Shown here: piece after piece, positions 52,275 through 61,582 of the stretch
Layout of the letters: each line of letters begins with the position of its first letter
Numbering within the stretch: the stretch's first letter is position 1
NCBI RefSeq assembly: GCF_030150205.1
Contig: NZ_JASLGT010000028.1
Coordinates: forward strand, 25,009 to 89,008
Origin: Niabella sp.
Lineage (GTDB): Bacteria; Bacteroidota; Bacteroidia; Chitinophagales; Chitinophagaceae
Length of the DNA stretch: 64,000 nucleotides
Reading direction: 5' to 3'
Notes under the pieces: model-generated
Seen by the model: only the letters and a program-made list of their open reading frames with translations
Databases searched by the model: none
What the model was told of the DNA's origin: nothing
Position numbers and translations under genes: made by a program

Positions 52275-53099
52275 ATGCCGGTAATCAGCATTCCTACTTC
52301 TTTCAATATTGATGTGGCTTTTGAAGTGCCCAGCTTTGGAAGGCGGATGGGGGCCCTGTTGATCGACATGGCGGTGGAGATCTGTTACCTGATTGCAGCT
52401 TCCTGGCTCATCCGGAAGCTTTCCGGCCCGGCATCCTATTGGGATGAAGATGCGCGGTATAATTTGTGGGCCCTTCAGCTGCTGGCCGTTGCCCCGGTTT
52501 TTTTATACCATATCATTATGGAAGTAACTACCAACGGGCAAAGTGTGGGCAAAAAAATAATGAAGCTGCGGGTAGTGAACGATAAGGGCGGCAGGGCCAG
52601 CATCAGCCAGTTCCTGATCCGGTGGCTGTTGCGGGTTTCCGATCTCTGGATGGTGATCATCCTGTTCCTGTTGCTGAGCTTAGGGGATGGCACCAACCTG
52701 CAGGCTTTTTTTATGTTGCTGCTGGGATTGGGTTTCCTGGTTACGGATATTGTGCTGGTGGCTTCTTCCAAACGATCGCAACGTATCGGCGACCTGCTGG
52801 CGCATACGATCCTGATCCGGACCAACCGGCAGGAGGACCTTTCTGCTACGATCTTCCGGGAGGTTGGCGAGGATTATGTGCCTGCTTTTCCGCAGGTAAT
52901 GCATATTTCTGACCGGGATCTGAACATTATCAAAAACCTGCTGGACAATGCGCATAAAACCCACCGGTACGAATCACTGAGGGCCGCTGCCGACCGGGTA
53001 AAACAATACCTGAAGATTGAAACGGATATGGAGCCCTACCAGTTTTTAGACAAGCTGCTGGAAGACTATAACTATCTTTCTACCCGCCAGCTGGTTTAA
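52275..53099 (+). CDS. RDD family membrane protein
   Basis: 274 residues. The RDD domain is plain: FGRRMGALLIDMAVEICYLIAASWLI (R at the start, D in the first helix), then GQSVGKKIMKLRVVNDKGG and the second pair of helices LWMVIILFLLLSLGD and LLGLGFLVTDIVLVASSKRSQRIGDLLAHTILI. A C-terminal soluble tail of about 90 residues follows. RDD genes stand next to SpoIIM/MoxR operons in many Bacteroidota, here divergently with 114 bp between. Some RDD proteins take part in ion exchange; function here is unassigned. Its stop overlaps the convergent gene by 4 bp. Confidence 0.9.
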   Translation: MPVISIPTSFNIDVAFEVPSFGRRMGALLIDMAVEICYLIAASWLIRKLSGPASYWDEDARYNLWALQLLAVAPVFLYHIIMEVTTNGQSVGKKIMKLRVVNDKGGRASISQFLIRWLLRVSDLWMVIILFLLLSLGDGTNLQAFFMLLLGLGFLVTDIVLVASSKRSQRIGDLLAHTILIRTNRQEDLSATIFREVGEDYVPAFPQVMHISDRDLNIIKNLLDNAHKTHRYESLRAAADRVKQYLKIETDMEPYQFLDKLLEDYNYLSTRQLV

Positions 53100-53548
53100 G
53101 CAGTGGCGCCCAAACCCATCACCAGGGTAGACAAAAAAAGAAACGCCAGGGAGCATAGCAACAGAATACCAATGATCTTAAAATAAGTGGCCAGATAAGA
53201 TAGCCCCTTGTTGAGCGCATGCCGGTTATCCGTTCCAAGCCCCTTCTGAACATGTTTTGAAAAACGGTAAAGCATGTAAAACAATACGGCACTTACAAGA
53301 ACGGATAGTGCAACAAAGAGCACCGGGCCCTTCGTCGTTACCTGAAGGGTGGCATCATCAAATCCTTCTTTTGCGAGTCCCGTTCTTACGGCAGGTTTTG
53401 TGATGTAGGCAACCAGGCTGATAATGGTTCCTGAAATCGAAAGAATGGCAGCGGTGCCGGCAACTTTTGCGGTGCTGCTGATCTTGCTTTTTGTATAAAC
53501 GTCAAGCGGAATGAATGACGGGGTCTGATCTTGTTCCGGGTAGTTCAT
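53096..53548 (-). CDS. small membrane protein, DUF5362-like
   Basis: 150 residues from the ATG at 53548 (MNYPEQDQTPSFIPLDVYTK). Three or four hydrophobic helices: AAILSISGTIISLVAYIT, VLFVALSVLVSAVLFYMLYRF and IIGILLLCSLAFLFLSTLVMGLG. FSKHVQKGLGTDNRHALNKGLSYLATYFKIIGI between the last two is the segment typical of DUF5362-like proteins. It overlaps the upstream gene by ATGA (53545-53548), so the two are coupled. Function unknown. Confidence 0.7.
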   Translation of the reverse strand: MNYPEQDQTPSFIPLDVYTKSKISSTAKVAGTAAILSISGTIISLVAYITKPAVRTGLAKEGFDDATLQVTTKGPVLFVALSVLVSAVLFYMLYRFSKHVQKGLGTDNRHALNKGLSYLATYFKIIGILLLCSLAFLFLSTLVMGLGATA

Positions 53549-53976
53549 TGAAACAATGTTGAAATATTGGCAAGGAGGGTGATTCCTGAAAAAATGGCCA
53601 TAACAATAAAAAAACGATGAAAATTCGAAAATCCTTCTGCCAGCAGGGTCGTGTCTTTTTGCAATACGCCCGCTTTCAGACAACTGGCTGCTTTATAAAG
53701 GAAGTACAGCACGGTTGCTGTTATAAAAAAGAAAATGAAAAAAACAACAATCAGTGCTCCGTAAGTTCCTTCCGCTTTTACCGGAAGAATACTTTCAAAG
53801 GCTTTTAAAATTGCTGCGCCGCTTGCCAGCATTATGGCCACCGCAAATGCACCCATACTAAAACCGATCACGGTGATTAGCCGTGCCCACTTGCTGATGG
53901 CCAGCAACTGCTGCTCCAATTCCGGATCGGTGTCGGCATCAAAAATAGAATCTGGCTCCTGTTCAGTCATTGACAT
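53545..53976 (-). CDS. small membrane protein, DUF5362-like paralog
   Basis: 143 residues with three hydrophobic helices (LITVIGFSMGAFAVAIMLAS, GALIVVFFIFFFITATVLYFLYKA, FFIVMAIFSGITLLANISTL) and the intervening KAASCLKAGVLQKDTTLLAEGFSNFHRFFIVM, the same layout as the gene it overlaps. The two are diverged paralogs translated from one message. An acidic N-terminus (EQEPDSIFDADTDPELEQQL) faces the cytoplasm. Function unknown. Confidence 0.7.
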   Translation of the reverse strand: MSMTEQEPDSIFDADTDPELEQQLLAISKWARLITVIGFSMGAFAVAIMLASGAAILKAFESILPVKAEGTYGALIVVFFIFFFITATVLYFLYKAASCLKAGVLQKDTTLLAEGFSNFHRFFIVMAIFSGITLLANISTLFQ

Positions 53977-54046
53977 ACTTTAAAAATGTAAATATAGGCC
54001 ATGTTTTTTAAGAAAGCCGGCGGAGGAAGTTAATTCCGGTAACAGC

Positions 54047-54097
54047 GATAAAAAAGGCTGTATCAAAATCCGATGCCATCGTTTCTGATACAGCCTT
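54047..54097 (-). terminator. rho-independent terminator of the RND efflux operon
   Basis: AAGGCTGTATCA (54054-54065) pairs perfectly with TGATACAGCCTT (54086-54097), and the minus strand continues CTTTTTTATC. It is 18 bp after the stop at 54115. Confidence 0.85.
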
Positions 54098-54114
54098 CAC
54101 CGGTTGCTGCCGGT

Positions 54115-55539
54115 TTATTTCCAGCCGCCGCCCAATGCTTTATACAATTGGATAACGGCATTCAGTTTGCCGTACTTGGCATCTACATAATTCAGCTCTG
54201 CCTGCAATTTATTGGTCATGGCTGTGATCACATCGAGGTAGTTGCCCATACCATTATTTACAAGTTCCTGCGAATACTGCGTTGCAGAATCATATTGCTG
54301 GAACTCCTGCTTTTTAAAGTTGATAAGCTTTTGCTGGGCATCATAACTGAACAGCGCGTCCGACACTTCTTTTGCTGCGTTCAGAATGGTTTTTTTGTAA
54401 CTGTTGTAAGCGATCTGCTGATTGGCCTGCGAAACCTCGTATTGTGTACGGATCTGACGTTTGTTTAATACCGGCTGTAGCAGGGAGCCTGTTGCCGTAG
54501 CAAAAAGGGAACTAACACTAAAGAGCCGGTCAAACTCTACGCTTTGTAATCCTCCGCTTGCACTGAGGGTTAACGAGGGATAAAACGCGGCCTTGGCGGC
54601 GTTGGTCATATGATACGCATTCATATATCCAAATTCTGCCGCCCGTACATCGGGCCGGTTGGTAAGGAGCTGTACCGGAACACCAATGGCCAAAGATGTA
54701 TTGATCTGCTGCTGATCCAGGGTATTGCGCTCAATGGGTTGCGGCGGAATACTGAGGAGCATACAAAAATAATTTTCCATCAGTTTGATGCTGTTGTCCA
54801 GGTTCACCAGGATGCCCCTTGAGTTTAACAGCAAAGCCTCACTTTGTTTTACGGCTACCTGGGTAAGGCTGCCGGAGTTTTTGAGTGCTTTTGTTGTTTC
54901 CAGGTTTTGCTCGCGGTAGCGGATGGTTTCTTCTGTGATCTTTTTTTGTTCATCCAGCGACATCAACTGGTAATAGGTGTCTGCCACCGCAGCGATCAGG
55001 TCTGATTTTACAGCCTGGTGTGCGGCCTGTGATTTCAGGAAGTTTGCAACGGCAGCTTCTTTATTGCTTTTGATCTTACCCCAGATATCGGCTTCCCAGG
55101 AGAGGTTGCCGCTGATGCTGTATTGAACCAGGTGCAGCCGGTCTCCGCCGGTTAACTGACCCAGCTGAGTGTTGAGTGAATTGGTTTGATACATTACGGA
55201 TGGTCCTGCGGACAGGGTTGGGAAAAAGCCCGCCTTCCCCTGTTTCATGTACGCTTCTGCTGCCGCAATCTGTTGAATGGCGGTGCGGATGTCCAGGTTC
55301 TCTTCCAGGGCCTTGTTGATGTAACCCACCAGTTTTTCGTCGGTGAACAGTTCCTTCCAGGAAACGTCTGCGATGGTCGTTGTATCTGCCGGTAGCTGGT
55401 CTGTACGGTAATAGCGATCGTCCACCAGGTCTTTGGGCCGGTGGTAAGGTTTTGCCACAAAACATGCCTGCAGCAGGATCATCACCAGCAACAATCCCGG
55501 AAGGGTGCTGTATATCCGGATCTTATTGTTTGATTTCAT
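54115..55539 (-). CDS. outer-membrane efflux lipoprotein (NodT/OprM type)
   Basis: 474 residues. Lipoprotein signal with the lipobox LLQAC (about 22-26), then the family opening AKPYHRPKDLVDDRYY and WKELFTDEKLVGYINKALEENLDIRTAIQQIAAAEAYMKQGKAGFFPTL. The repeated coiled-coil helices (GRAEFGYMNAYHMTNAAKAAFYPSLTLSASGG-like halves; here AAEFGYMNAYHMTNAAKAAFYPSL) are those of TolC/OprM. It forms the outer-membrane channel of the tripartite RND pump encoded upstream, 97 bp after the permease gene, with a hairpin between them. Confidence 0.92.
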   Translation of the reverse strand: MKSNNKIRIYSTLPGLLLVMILLQACFVAKPYHRPKDLVDDRYYRTDQLPADTTTIADVSWKELFTDEKLVGYINKALEENLDIRTAIQQIAAAEAYMKQGKAGFFPTLSAGPSVMYQTNSLNTQLGQLTGGDRLHLVQYSISGNLSWEADIWGKIKSNKEAAVANFLKSQAAHQAVKSDLIAAVADTYYQLMSLDEQKKITEETIRYREQNLETTKALKNSGSLTQVAVKQSEALLLNSRGILVNLDNSIKLMENYFCMLLSIPPQPIERNTLDQQQINTSLAIGVPVQLLTNRPDVRAAEFGYMNAYHMTNAAKAAFYPSLTLSASGGLQSVEFDRLFSVSSLFATATGSLLQPVLNKRQIRTQYEVSQANQQIAYNSYKKTILNAAKEVSDALFSYDAQQKLINFKKQEFQQYDSATQYSQELVNNGMGNYLDVITAMTNKLQAELNYVDAKYGKLNAVIQLYKALGGGWK

Positions 55540-55561
55540 ATATCTTTTTTTTATCCTGTTC

Positions 55562-55614
55562 TTTTACGCCGCTGCATTCCTGCTTCATCAACGATGCCTC
55601 CGGGCGGCGTAAAA
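55562..55614 (-). other. intercistronic stem-loop in the efflux operon
   Basis: TTTTACGCCGC (55562-55572) pairs perfectly with GCGGCGTAAAA (55604-55614) around a 31-base loop. It lies between the permease and outer-membrane genes and may shield the upstream message or lower expression of the downstream gene. Confidence 0.55.
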
Positions 55615-55636
55615 TAAATGGTGTTGCGTTGAATGA

Positions 55637-58600
55637 TTACTCTGATAATTTTTCAGCCTTGTTGATCTTTACCGGGCTTATTTTTTCCTGCAGCCACTGG
55701 AAGATTACAAACAGCACCGGTATAACCAATAGTCCCAGGATGGTACCAGTCAGCAGACCGGAAGCTGCACCGGTGGCAATGGAATGGTTACCGATGGCTC
55801 CGATACCGGTGGCGTATACCAGGGGCATCATGCCGGCGATAAATGCGAAAGAGGTCATCAAAATGGGACGTAACCTGGCTTTTGCAGCATTGATAGCGGC
55901 CATGGGAATGCTCTCTCCCTTGTGACGGCGTTGTACTCCAAATTCCACGATCAGGATTGCATTTTTGGCGAGTAGTCCCACCAGCATGATCAGGGCGATC
56001 TGGAAATAGATATTGTTTTCGAGCCCGAACAGCCACTGTCCCAGGTAAGCACCCATCACCCCCATGGGTAAGGAAATGATCACCGTAAGCGGAATGATAT
56101 AACTTTCATACTGGGCACTGAGAATGAAATACACAAATACCAGGCTCAGCGCAAAGATGATCAGTGTTTGTGAACCCGCATTGATCTCTTCCCTTGTTAA
56201 GCCGGAATAATCGATGCCATAACTGGCAGAAAGTGTGGTCTGTGCCACTTCCTGTACGGCTTTGATGGCATCACCCGTACTGTAACCGGGATTGGTGGCC
56301 CCGGTAAGATCTGCAGAAGAAAACAGGTTGAAACGGGTAACGGACTGCGGACCATACACGCGTTCCAGTGTTACGAACTGCGATACCGGTGCCATTTGTC
56401 CGCTTCCTGTTTTTATAAAAAAGGAGTTCAGGCTGTTGGCATCCATTCTTGCTTCGGGCAATGCCTGTACCATTACGCGGTATTGCTTGCCGTATTTGGT
56501 AAAGTCTGCCGCGTAGATACCACCAATGTATCCCTGCATGGTAGACAGCAGGCTGCTTACGGATACGCCGGCCTCACTGGCCTTGGGCACATTGATCACC
56601 ATTTCATATTGCGGGTATTTCGTATTGAACGAGGTTTGCGCAAACTGTATTTCGGGGCGCTTCATCAGTTCACCGATAAAACGCTGAGTGGTTCCGTCGA
56701 GTTCGCTGATCGATTGTCCGCCTTTGTTGAGCAATGAAAGCTGGAAACCGGCGCTGTTACCAAAACCCGGTACGCTGGGCGGACTAAAGAAGATCATTCT
56801 TGAGTCGGGTATGGTTGCACCTACGCCAAACAATTGTTTGGTGATATCATCCACACTTTGTCCTTTTGCGGAGTTGCGGTCTTTAAACGGTGCCAGTTTG
56901 ATAAAGGCCAGTCCATAGTTGCTGCCCGAACCGGAGATCAGGCTTCGCCCGGTGCTAAAGGTAACCCCCTGTATACCGGGTATTTTTGAGGCTTTGGCGG
57001 TGAGCTCTTTCATGGCCTGGTAGGTACGGTCCATGGTTGCACTGGGTGGCAGCTCTACGTTACCGAAAATAATACCGCGGTCTTCCGCAGGCACAAAACC
57101 CGTAGGCGTCTTTTTGCTGATGAAAAAGATCAGTCCCATGGAGGCTACAAGGATAATGAGCGTAACCCATTTATGACGGATAAGGAAGATGAAGGCCTTT
57201 CCGTAACGCTTGGTCATTGCCGTAAAAGCAATATTAAAGCTGGCAAAGAAACGCTGTAAGAAATTTTTCTTTTTATGTTCGTGATCTTCCGGGTGCGGAC
57301 GCAGGAGCAGGGCACAAAGTGCCGGACTGAGCGAAAGTGCGTTTACCGCGGAGATCAGGATGGCGATGATCAGTGTAATACCAAACTGTTTATAAAATAC
57401 ACCGGTAGGACCGCTGATAAATGTTACGGGAATAAATACCGCCGCCATTACCAGGGTGATGGAGATGATGGCACCCGTGATCTCGTGCATCGCATCCATG
57501 GTCGCTTTTTTCGGATCCCGTTCCCCGTGATCCATTTTGGCATGGACGGCTTCCACCACCACAATGGCATCATCCACCACAATACCAATGGCCAGTACCA
57601 GCGCAAACAGGGTCAGCAGGTTCAATGAAAAGCCCATCAGGTTCAGGAAGAAGAAGGTGCCGATAATGGATACCGGAACGGCGATGGCCGGGATGAGCGT
57701 GGAACGGAAATCCTGCAGGAAGATGTATACCACAATAAATACCAAGATAAAGGCTTCTACCAATGTGTGAATTACTTTTTCGATAGAGGCTTCAAGGAAT
57801 TCGTTGGTATCATAGTTGATCACATAGCCAATTCCCTGTGGCAATGTTTTTTCGGCATCCTTTAAATATTTCTTAATGTCTACGATGATCTGCTGGGCAT
57901 TGGATCCCGGGGTTTGGAAGATCCCCATACTGATACCCGGGTTGCCGGAGCTTTCGCCCACACCGGAATAGGATAACGCATCCAGTTTTACGGTGGCTAC
58001 ATCTTTCAGGCGCAGGAACTCACCCTGTCCCAGCGATTTGATAATGATATCATCGTATTGTTCTTTTTCATTGAATTTGCCCTTGTACTTGATCACATAT
58101 TCAAAGGCGCTTCCACTGTTCTGACCTACAGATCCGGCAGCGGCCTCCAGGCTCTGGCTGTTAATGGCTGCGGTTACATCACTGGGCTGTATACCGTATG
58201 CAGCCAGCTTTTGCGGATCGAGCCAGATGCGCATCGCATACGATTTTCCTCCAAATACCGTGGCATCACCTACCCCGTAGATCCGTTTAATACCCGGGAT
58301 GATGTTAATGTCGAGATAGTTTTGCAGGAATACGTCATTGAGGTCCTTATTGCTTGTATAAAAAGTAAGGAACATCAGGGCGCTGGTCTGCTGTTTTTGC
58401 GTAACCACTCCCGCACGGGTTACCTCGGCTGGCAACAGGGGCGTGGCGCGGGCCACCCGGTTCTGTACGTTTACCGCGGCAATATCCGGGTCGATGCCCT
58501 GTTTAAAGAACACGTTGATGGTGGCACTACCGTCATTACCCGCGGTAGAGGTAATGTAATCCATTCCTTCCACACCATTCACCTGCTCTTCAATGGGGAT

Positions 58601-58786
58601 GATCACACTTTTTTGTACGGTTTCGGCGTTGGCACCGGTATAGGTGGCCCGCACGTTTACCGTAGGCGGGGCAATATCAGGATACTGCGTTACGGGCAGG
58701 GAGATCACTCCCAGGATCCCCAGTAATACAAGTATTACGGAGATCACCGTAGACAGGATCGGTCGGTTGATAAATGTTTTAATCAT
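55637..58786 (-). CDS. RND multidrug efflux permease (HAE1/AcrB type)
   Basis: 1049 residues, the usual AcrB length, with 12 helices. It begins MIKTFINRPILSTVISVILV, followed by PVTQYPDIAPPTVNVRATYTGANAETVQ. LTLFALVLAIGIVVDDAIVVVEAVHAKMDHG carries the paired aspartates of helix 4 that relay protons, and GFVPAEDRGIIFGNVELPPSATMDRT is the second periplasmic opening. LLAKNAILIVEFGVQRRHKG ends the helical part. It exports drugs, dyes or lipophilic compounds by proton antiport. It is 3 bp after the adaptor gene. Confidence 0.95.
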   Translation of the reverse strand: MIKTFINRPILSTVISVILVLLGILGVISLPVTQYPDIAPPTVNVRATYTGANAETVQKSVIIPIEEQVNGVEGMDYITSTAGNDGSATINVFFKQGIDPDIAAVNVQNRVARATPLLPAEVTRAGVVTQKQQTSALMFLTFYTSNKDLNDVFLQNYLDINIIPGIKRIYGVGDATVFGGKSYAMRIWLDPQKLAAYGIQPSDVTAAINSQSLEAAAGSVGQNSGSAFEYVIKYKGKFNEKEQYDDIIIKSLGQGEFLRLKDVATVKLDALSYSGVGESSGNPGISMGIFQTPGSNAQQIIVDIKKYLKDAEKTLPQGIGYVINYDTNEFLEASIEKVIHTLVEAFILVFIVVYIFLQDFRSTLIPAIAVPVSIIGTFFFLNLMGFSLNLLTLFALVLAIGIVVDDAIVVVEAVHAKMDHGERDPKKATMDAMHEITGAIISITLVMAAVFIPVTFISGPTGVFYKQFGITLIIAILISAVNALSLSPALCALLLRPHPEDHEHKKKNFLQRFFASFNIAFTAMTKRYGKAFIFLIRHKWVTLIILVASMGLIFFISKKTPTGFVPAEDRGIIFGNVELPPSATMDRTYQAMKELTAKASKIPGIQGVTFSTGRSLISGSGSNYGLAFIKLAPFKDRNSAKGQSVDDITKQLFGVGATIPDSRMIFFSPPSVPGFGNSAGFQLSLLNKGGQSISELDGTTQRFIGELMKRPEIQFAQTSFNTKYPQYEMVINVPKASEAGVSVSSLLSTMQGYIGGIYAADFTKYGKQYRVMVQALPEARMDANSLNSFFIKTGSGQMAPVSQFVTLERVYGPQSVTRFNLFSSADLTGATNPGYSTGDAIKAVQEVAQTTLSASYGIDYSGLTREEINAGSQTLIIFALSLVFVYFILSAQYESYIIPLTVIISLPMGVMGAYLGQWLFGLENNIYFQIALIMLVGLLAKNAILIVEFGVQRRHKGESIPMAAINAAKARLRPILMTSFAFIAGMMPLVYATGIGAIGNHSIATGAASGLLTGTILGLLVIPVLFVIFQWLQEKISPVKINKAEKLSE

Positions 58787-58789
58787 GTG

Positions 58790-59986
58790 TTAAAAAACGG
58801 GTTTAATGGCATTAGTAATACTGTCAAAATCAACAGGACGGGGAATTACGGCTGCGCCGTTTCGTAACCCGCCTACACCGGCAGCGATGATGGTATCGCC
58901 TTTGTTAACACCGCCGCCCAGCAGGGCCATATTATTAATGCGGTCCAGAACGCCTACTACTGCAGCATTTACCGTGTCTTTGCCTACTTTATATACATAA
59001 ATAATTCCCTGCTGCTCAAAAGTGGCAGCTTCCGGTACCGCCAGTACATCCGTATAGGTTTTGGGAATTTTAATGGTACCGCTGTTCCCGTTTGCCAGCA
59101 ACCTGCCCTGGTTGGGAAAGGATACCCGGAACAGGATGGTACCGGTATTGGGATCGATCTGGCCGGTAACGGCTTTCACTTTTCCTTTCTGACCATATTC
59201 GGATCCATTTGCCAGTTCCAGTGAAACGGGAGGGATATTGCTGAGCTTTGCGGGAACGGTTAACCCTGGGGTTTGTTCCAGGAAGTTGAGGTATTCTTTT
59301 TCATTCATTGAAAAGTACGCATAGATCTCGCTTACATCCGAAACCGTGGTAAGTGGTGTGGGATCTGTGGGGCCCACCAGGCTTCCAACCCGAAGGGGCA
59401 ATTTGCCCACGATACCATCGATGGGACTGCGGATAATGGAATATTCTACATTCGCTGCTGCGCTGCGATAATTCGCCTGTGCCTGGCCACGGTTGGCCCT
59501 TGCCTGTACCAGCTGGCTTTGAGCAGAGCGCAGGTTGGCTTTGGCCGTTTCGAGCTGCACGTTGCTGATGATGTTTTTTTCCACCAGCGGAGTCAGTTTA
59601 TTTACCTCAACCTGGGCGGCATTTACATTCGCTTCTGCGGTACTGATGCTGGCTTCTGCAGCGCCCACGCCGCTTTTGGCTGCATCGGCGGTTTGCGAAA
59701 GCGTATTGGTCTCCAAACGGAACAGCACCTGTCCTTTGCGCACCGCCTGTCCTTCATCTACGAGTACTTCTTTAATATAGCCGGATATTTTTGCGCGTAC
59801 ATCATTGTTGTTGCGCCCCTGGATGCTTGCAGGGTAGGCACTGTATCCGGTAACGGTTTTTACCGGTACGGCAATTACGGGGTAAGGCCTTGCGGCATTC
59901 GGGTTGGGAGCTTGCTTTTTTCCTCCACAGGCGGCCAGGAGAAGGAGGAGAAGGCTGCTTGCTGCAATGCGGGTCTTTGTATTCAT
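58790..59986 (-). CDS. RND efflux periplasmic adaptor (membrane fusion protein, lipoprotein)
   Basis: 398 residues. Signal peptide with lipobox LLAAC (about 16-20). VRAKISGYIKEVLVDEGQAVRKGQVLFRLE is the lipoyl half-motif, the long alpha-hairpin follows (VEKNIISNVQLETAKANLRSAQSQLVQARAN), then YSIIRSPIDGIVGKLPLRVGSLVGP and the barrel. This protein bridges permease and outer-membrane channel. It lies 19 bp after the regulator gene and 3 bp before the permease gene. Confidence 0.95.
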   Translation of the reverse strand: MNTKTRIAASSLLLLLLAACGGKKQAPNPNAARPYPVIAVPVKTVTGYSAYPASIQGRNNNDVRAKISGYIKEVLVDEGQAVRKGQVLFRLETNTLSQTADAAKSGVGAAEASISTAEANVNAAQVEVNKLTPLVEKNIISNVQLETAKANLRSAQSQLVQARANRGQAQANYRSAAANVEYSIIRSPIDGIVGKLPLRVGSLVGPTDPTPLTTVSDVSEIYAYFSMNEKEYLNFLEQTPGLTVPAKLSNIPPVSLELANGSEYGQKGKVKAVTGQIDPNTGTILFRVSFPNQGRLLANGNSGTIKIPKTYTDVLAVPEAATFEQQGIIYVYKVGKDTVNAAVVGVLDRINNMALLGGGVNKGDTIIAAGVGGLRNGAAVIPRPVDFDSITNAIKPVF

Positions 59987-60005
59987 ATATCCTGATTTCG
60001 GGTTA

Positions 60006-60464
60006 TTAGTGTAAGCTTTTTACGGTGCTTTCTACTGTTTTGATATGTTTGTCTAAAATAGTTATATACTGGTTGATGCCTTTGATCACCTGCTCATTGG
60101 GATCTTTTGCCTGTTTATTGCATTGTACCATCCGTTGCATCAGTTCTTTTTCCCGAACCAGTTTTTCGAGAATATTGCCAAAACGGATGCCCATAAATTT
60201 GGGATTGATGCGGTAATACCGCTTGCGGGAGTCAATGGGGGTAATGTATTCTACATACTTGTTTTGTACCAGCATCTGCAGGCTGTTGGATAATGAGCTC
60301 TTGCTTACATTGAATTTTTCCAGCAGTTCGTCAAATGTATACCCGTCTGTTTTCAGGTCTATCATCATGTAAACATAAATCTTGGCATTCAACGGCGGAA
60401 GCCCGTAAAGGTTCCCGTAGAAGGTGACCATGTCCTGATAGAGTTCTTTTTTTGTAGCTACCAT
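60006..60464 (-). CDS. GbsR/MarR-family transcriptional regulator of the efflux operon
   Basis: 152 residues from the ATG at 60464 (MVATKKELYQDMVTFYGNLY); the open frame runs far upstream but without similarity. PPLNAKIYVYMMIDLKTDGYTFDELLEKFNVSKSSLSNSLQMLVQNKYVEYI is the winged helix of GbsR-type regulators, and RKRYYRINPKFMG the wing. The C-terminal helix (EQVIKGINQYITILDKHIKTVE) serves dimerisation. It is the first gene of the RND operon and, by analogy with family members, represses it. An inverted repeat overlaps its promoter. Confidence 0.9.
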   Translation of the reverse strand: MVATKKELYQDMVTFYGNLYGLPPLNAKIYVYMMIDLKTDGYTFDELLEKFNVSKSSLSNSLQMLVQNKYVEYITPIDSRKRYYRINPKFMGIRFGNILEKLVREKELMQRMVQCNKQAKDPNEQVIKGINQYITILDKHIKTVESTVKSLH

Positions 60465-60475
60465 AATTTGTAAAA

Positions 60476-60517
60476 CGAACTGCAAATTTATAGTTAGTTC
60501 GGTAAAATACGAACAAA
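60476..60517 (-). promoter_or_regulatory. promoter and candidate operator of the efflux operon
   Basis: On the minus strand TAAATTTG (60490-60483) matches TAnnTTTG, with TTTG at 60517-60514 as -33 (23-bp spacing). CGAACT (60476-60481) and AGTTCG (60496-60501) form an inverted repeat that straddles the -7, and another CGAAC follows at 60510-60514. Binding here by the regulator would block the polymerase. Confidence 0.6.
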
Positions 60518-60601
60518 CAGGTATTAAAAATTTTTTAAGCCGCTTTTCCCTGCAAGGAACGTAATAACAAGAGGCGGGCCTAAAAGTTTGATTATGAGAT
60601 G

Positions 60602-61525
60602 TTATTTTGCCTGCTGTGCCAGCCTGGATTTTATAAACGGTAAAATAGTTGGGTAAGCGGTGGCCTCCATCCAATGAAATGCCGGCTGTTTTTTAAACCA
60701 GGTCATTTGCCGTTTGGCATAGCGCCGGGTGTTTTGCTGAATGAGGGCGATGGCTTGCTCCCGGCTAAGCGTTCCGTCAAAATACTGAAATAATTCCTGG
60801 TAGCCTACGGTTTGCAGGGCGTTTAGCTGGCGCAGCGGTAGCAGCCCGCGAACCTCTGCCTCCAGCCCTGTTTCCATCATCGTAATCACGCGTTGGTTGA
60901 TCCGTTCGTAAAGCAAGGTTCTGGGCAGTTCGAGCCCGATGCAGATGGTATCAAAGGAACGTTGCTGTTTTGTTTGTGACTGGAATGAAAGAATGGACCG
61001 GTCTGTGGCTGTGATGACTTCCAGTGCACGCATCATCCGCTGTGGATTTTGCATTTCTCCTTTTGCAGCAAAAAGCGGATCCTTTTTAAGCAGTTCCTGC
61101 TGTAGCCAGTCAATACCCTGGCTTTCATAAGTGCTGATAATTTCTTCCCTTAGCTCGGTTGGAACAGCGGGAACCGGATCCAGCCCTTCCAGCAGGGCTT
61201 TTATATATAAACCGGTGCCGCCGGTAACCACCACCACCGGATGTTGCTGAAACAGGCGCCCCAGCAATTGTAGCGCGTAGGTTTCATAAATAGCGGCGCT
61301 CATTTCTTCCCGGATGCTGTGCGATGCAATAAAATAATGCGGAACGGCTGCCAGTTCTGCTTCAGAGGGACGGGCCACGCCGATGGACAGCTCTTTAAAA
61401 CACTGACGGCTGTCGGCAGAAAGGATAACGGTATCCAGCTGGCTGGCAACTTCGATGGCCACGGCCGTTTTGCCCACCGCAGTAGGTCCTGCAATTACAA
61501 TGAGTACATTTTTATGAAGCTGCAT
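60602..61525 (-). CDS. miaA: tRNA dimethylallyltransferase
   Basis: 307 residues. P-loop VIAGPTAVGKTAVAIEVA (about 9-26), DTVILSADSRQCFKELSIGVARPSE with the DSRQ signature, VVVTGGTGLYIKALLEGLD, and at the C-terminus QTVGYQELFQYFDG and RRYAKRQMTWFKKQ. The enzyme adds a dimethylallyl group to A37 of tRNAs that read UNN codons. It appears to be a single gene; the upstream spacer contains short GTGAATGG-like repeats. Confidence 0.95.
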   Translation of the reverse strand: MQLHKNVLIVIAGPTAVGKTAVAIEVASQLDTVILSADSRQCFKELSIGVARPSEAELAAVPHYFIASHSIREEMSAAIYETYALQLLGRLFQQHPVVVVTGGTGLYIKALLEGLDPVPAVPTELREEIISTYESQGIDWLQQELLKKDPLFAAKGEMQNPQRMMRALEVITATDRSILSFQSQTKQQRSFDTICIGLELPRTLLYERINQRVITMMETGLEAEVRGLLPLRQLNALQTVGYQELFQYFDGTLSREQAIALIQQNTRRYAKRQMTWFKKQPAFHWMEATAYPTILPFIKSRLAQQAK

Positions 61526-61535
61526 TTGCGAACAG

Positions 61536-61582
61536 GCAATAGTGAATGGGCAATGGGTAACAGGGAATGGTGAATAGTGAAA
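61536..61582. repeat. degenerate short tandem repeat of GTGAATGG/CAATGGG type
   Basis: CAATAGTGAATGGGCAATGG then GTAACAGGGAATGGTGAATAG: about five imperfect 7- to 10-base units. Such runs recur between genes in Bacteroidota and have no known function. Confidence 0.5.
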
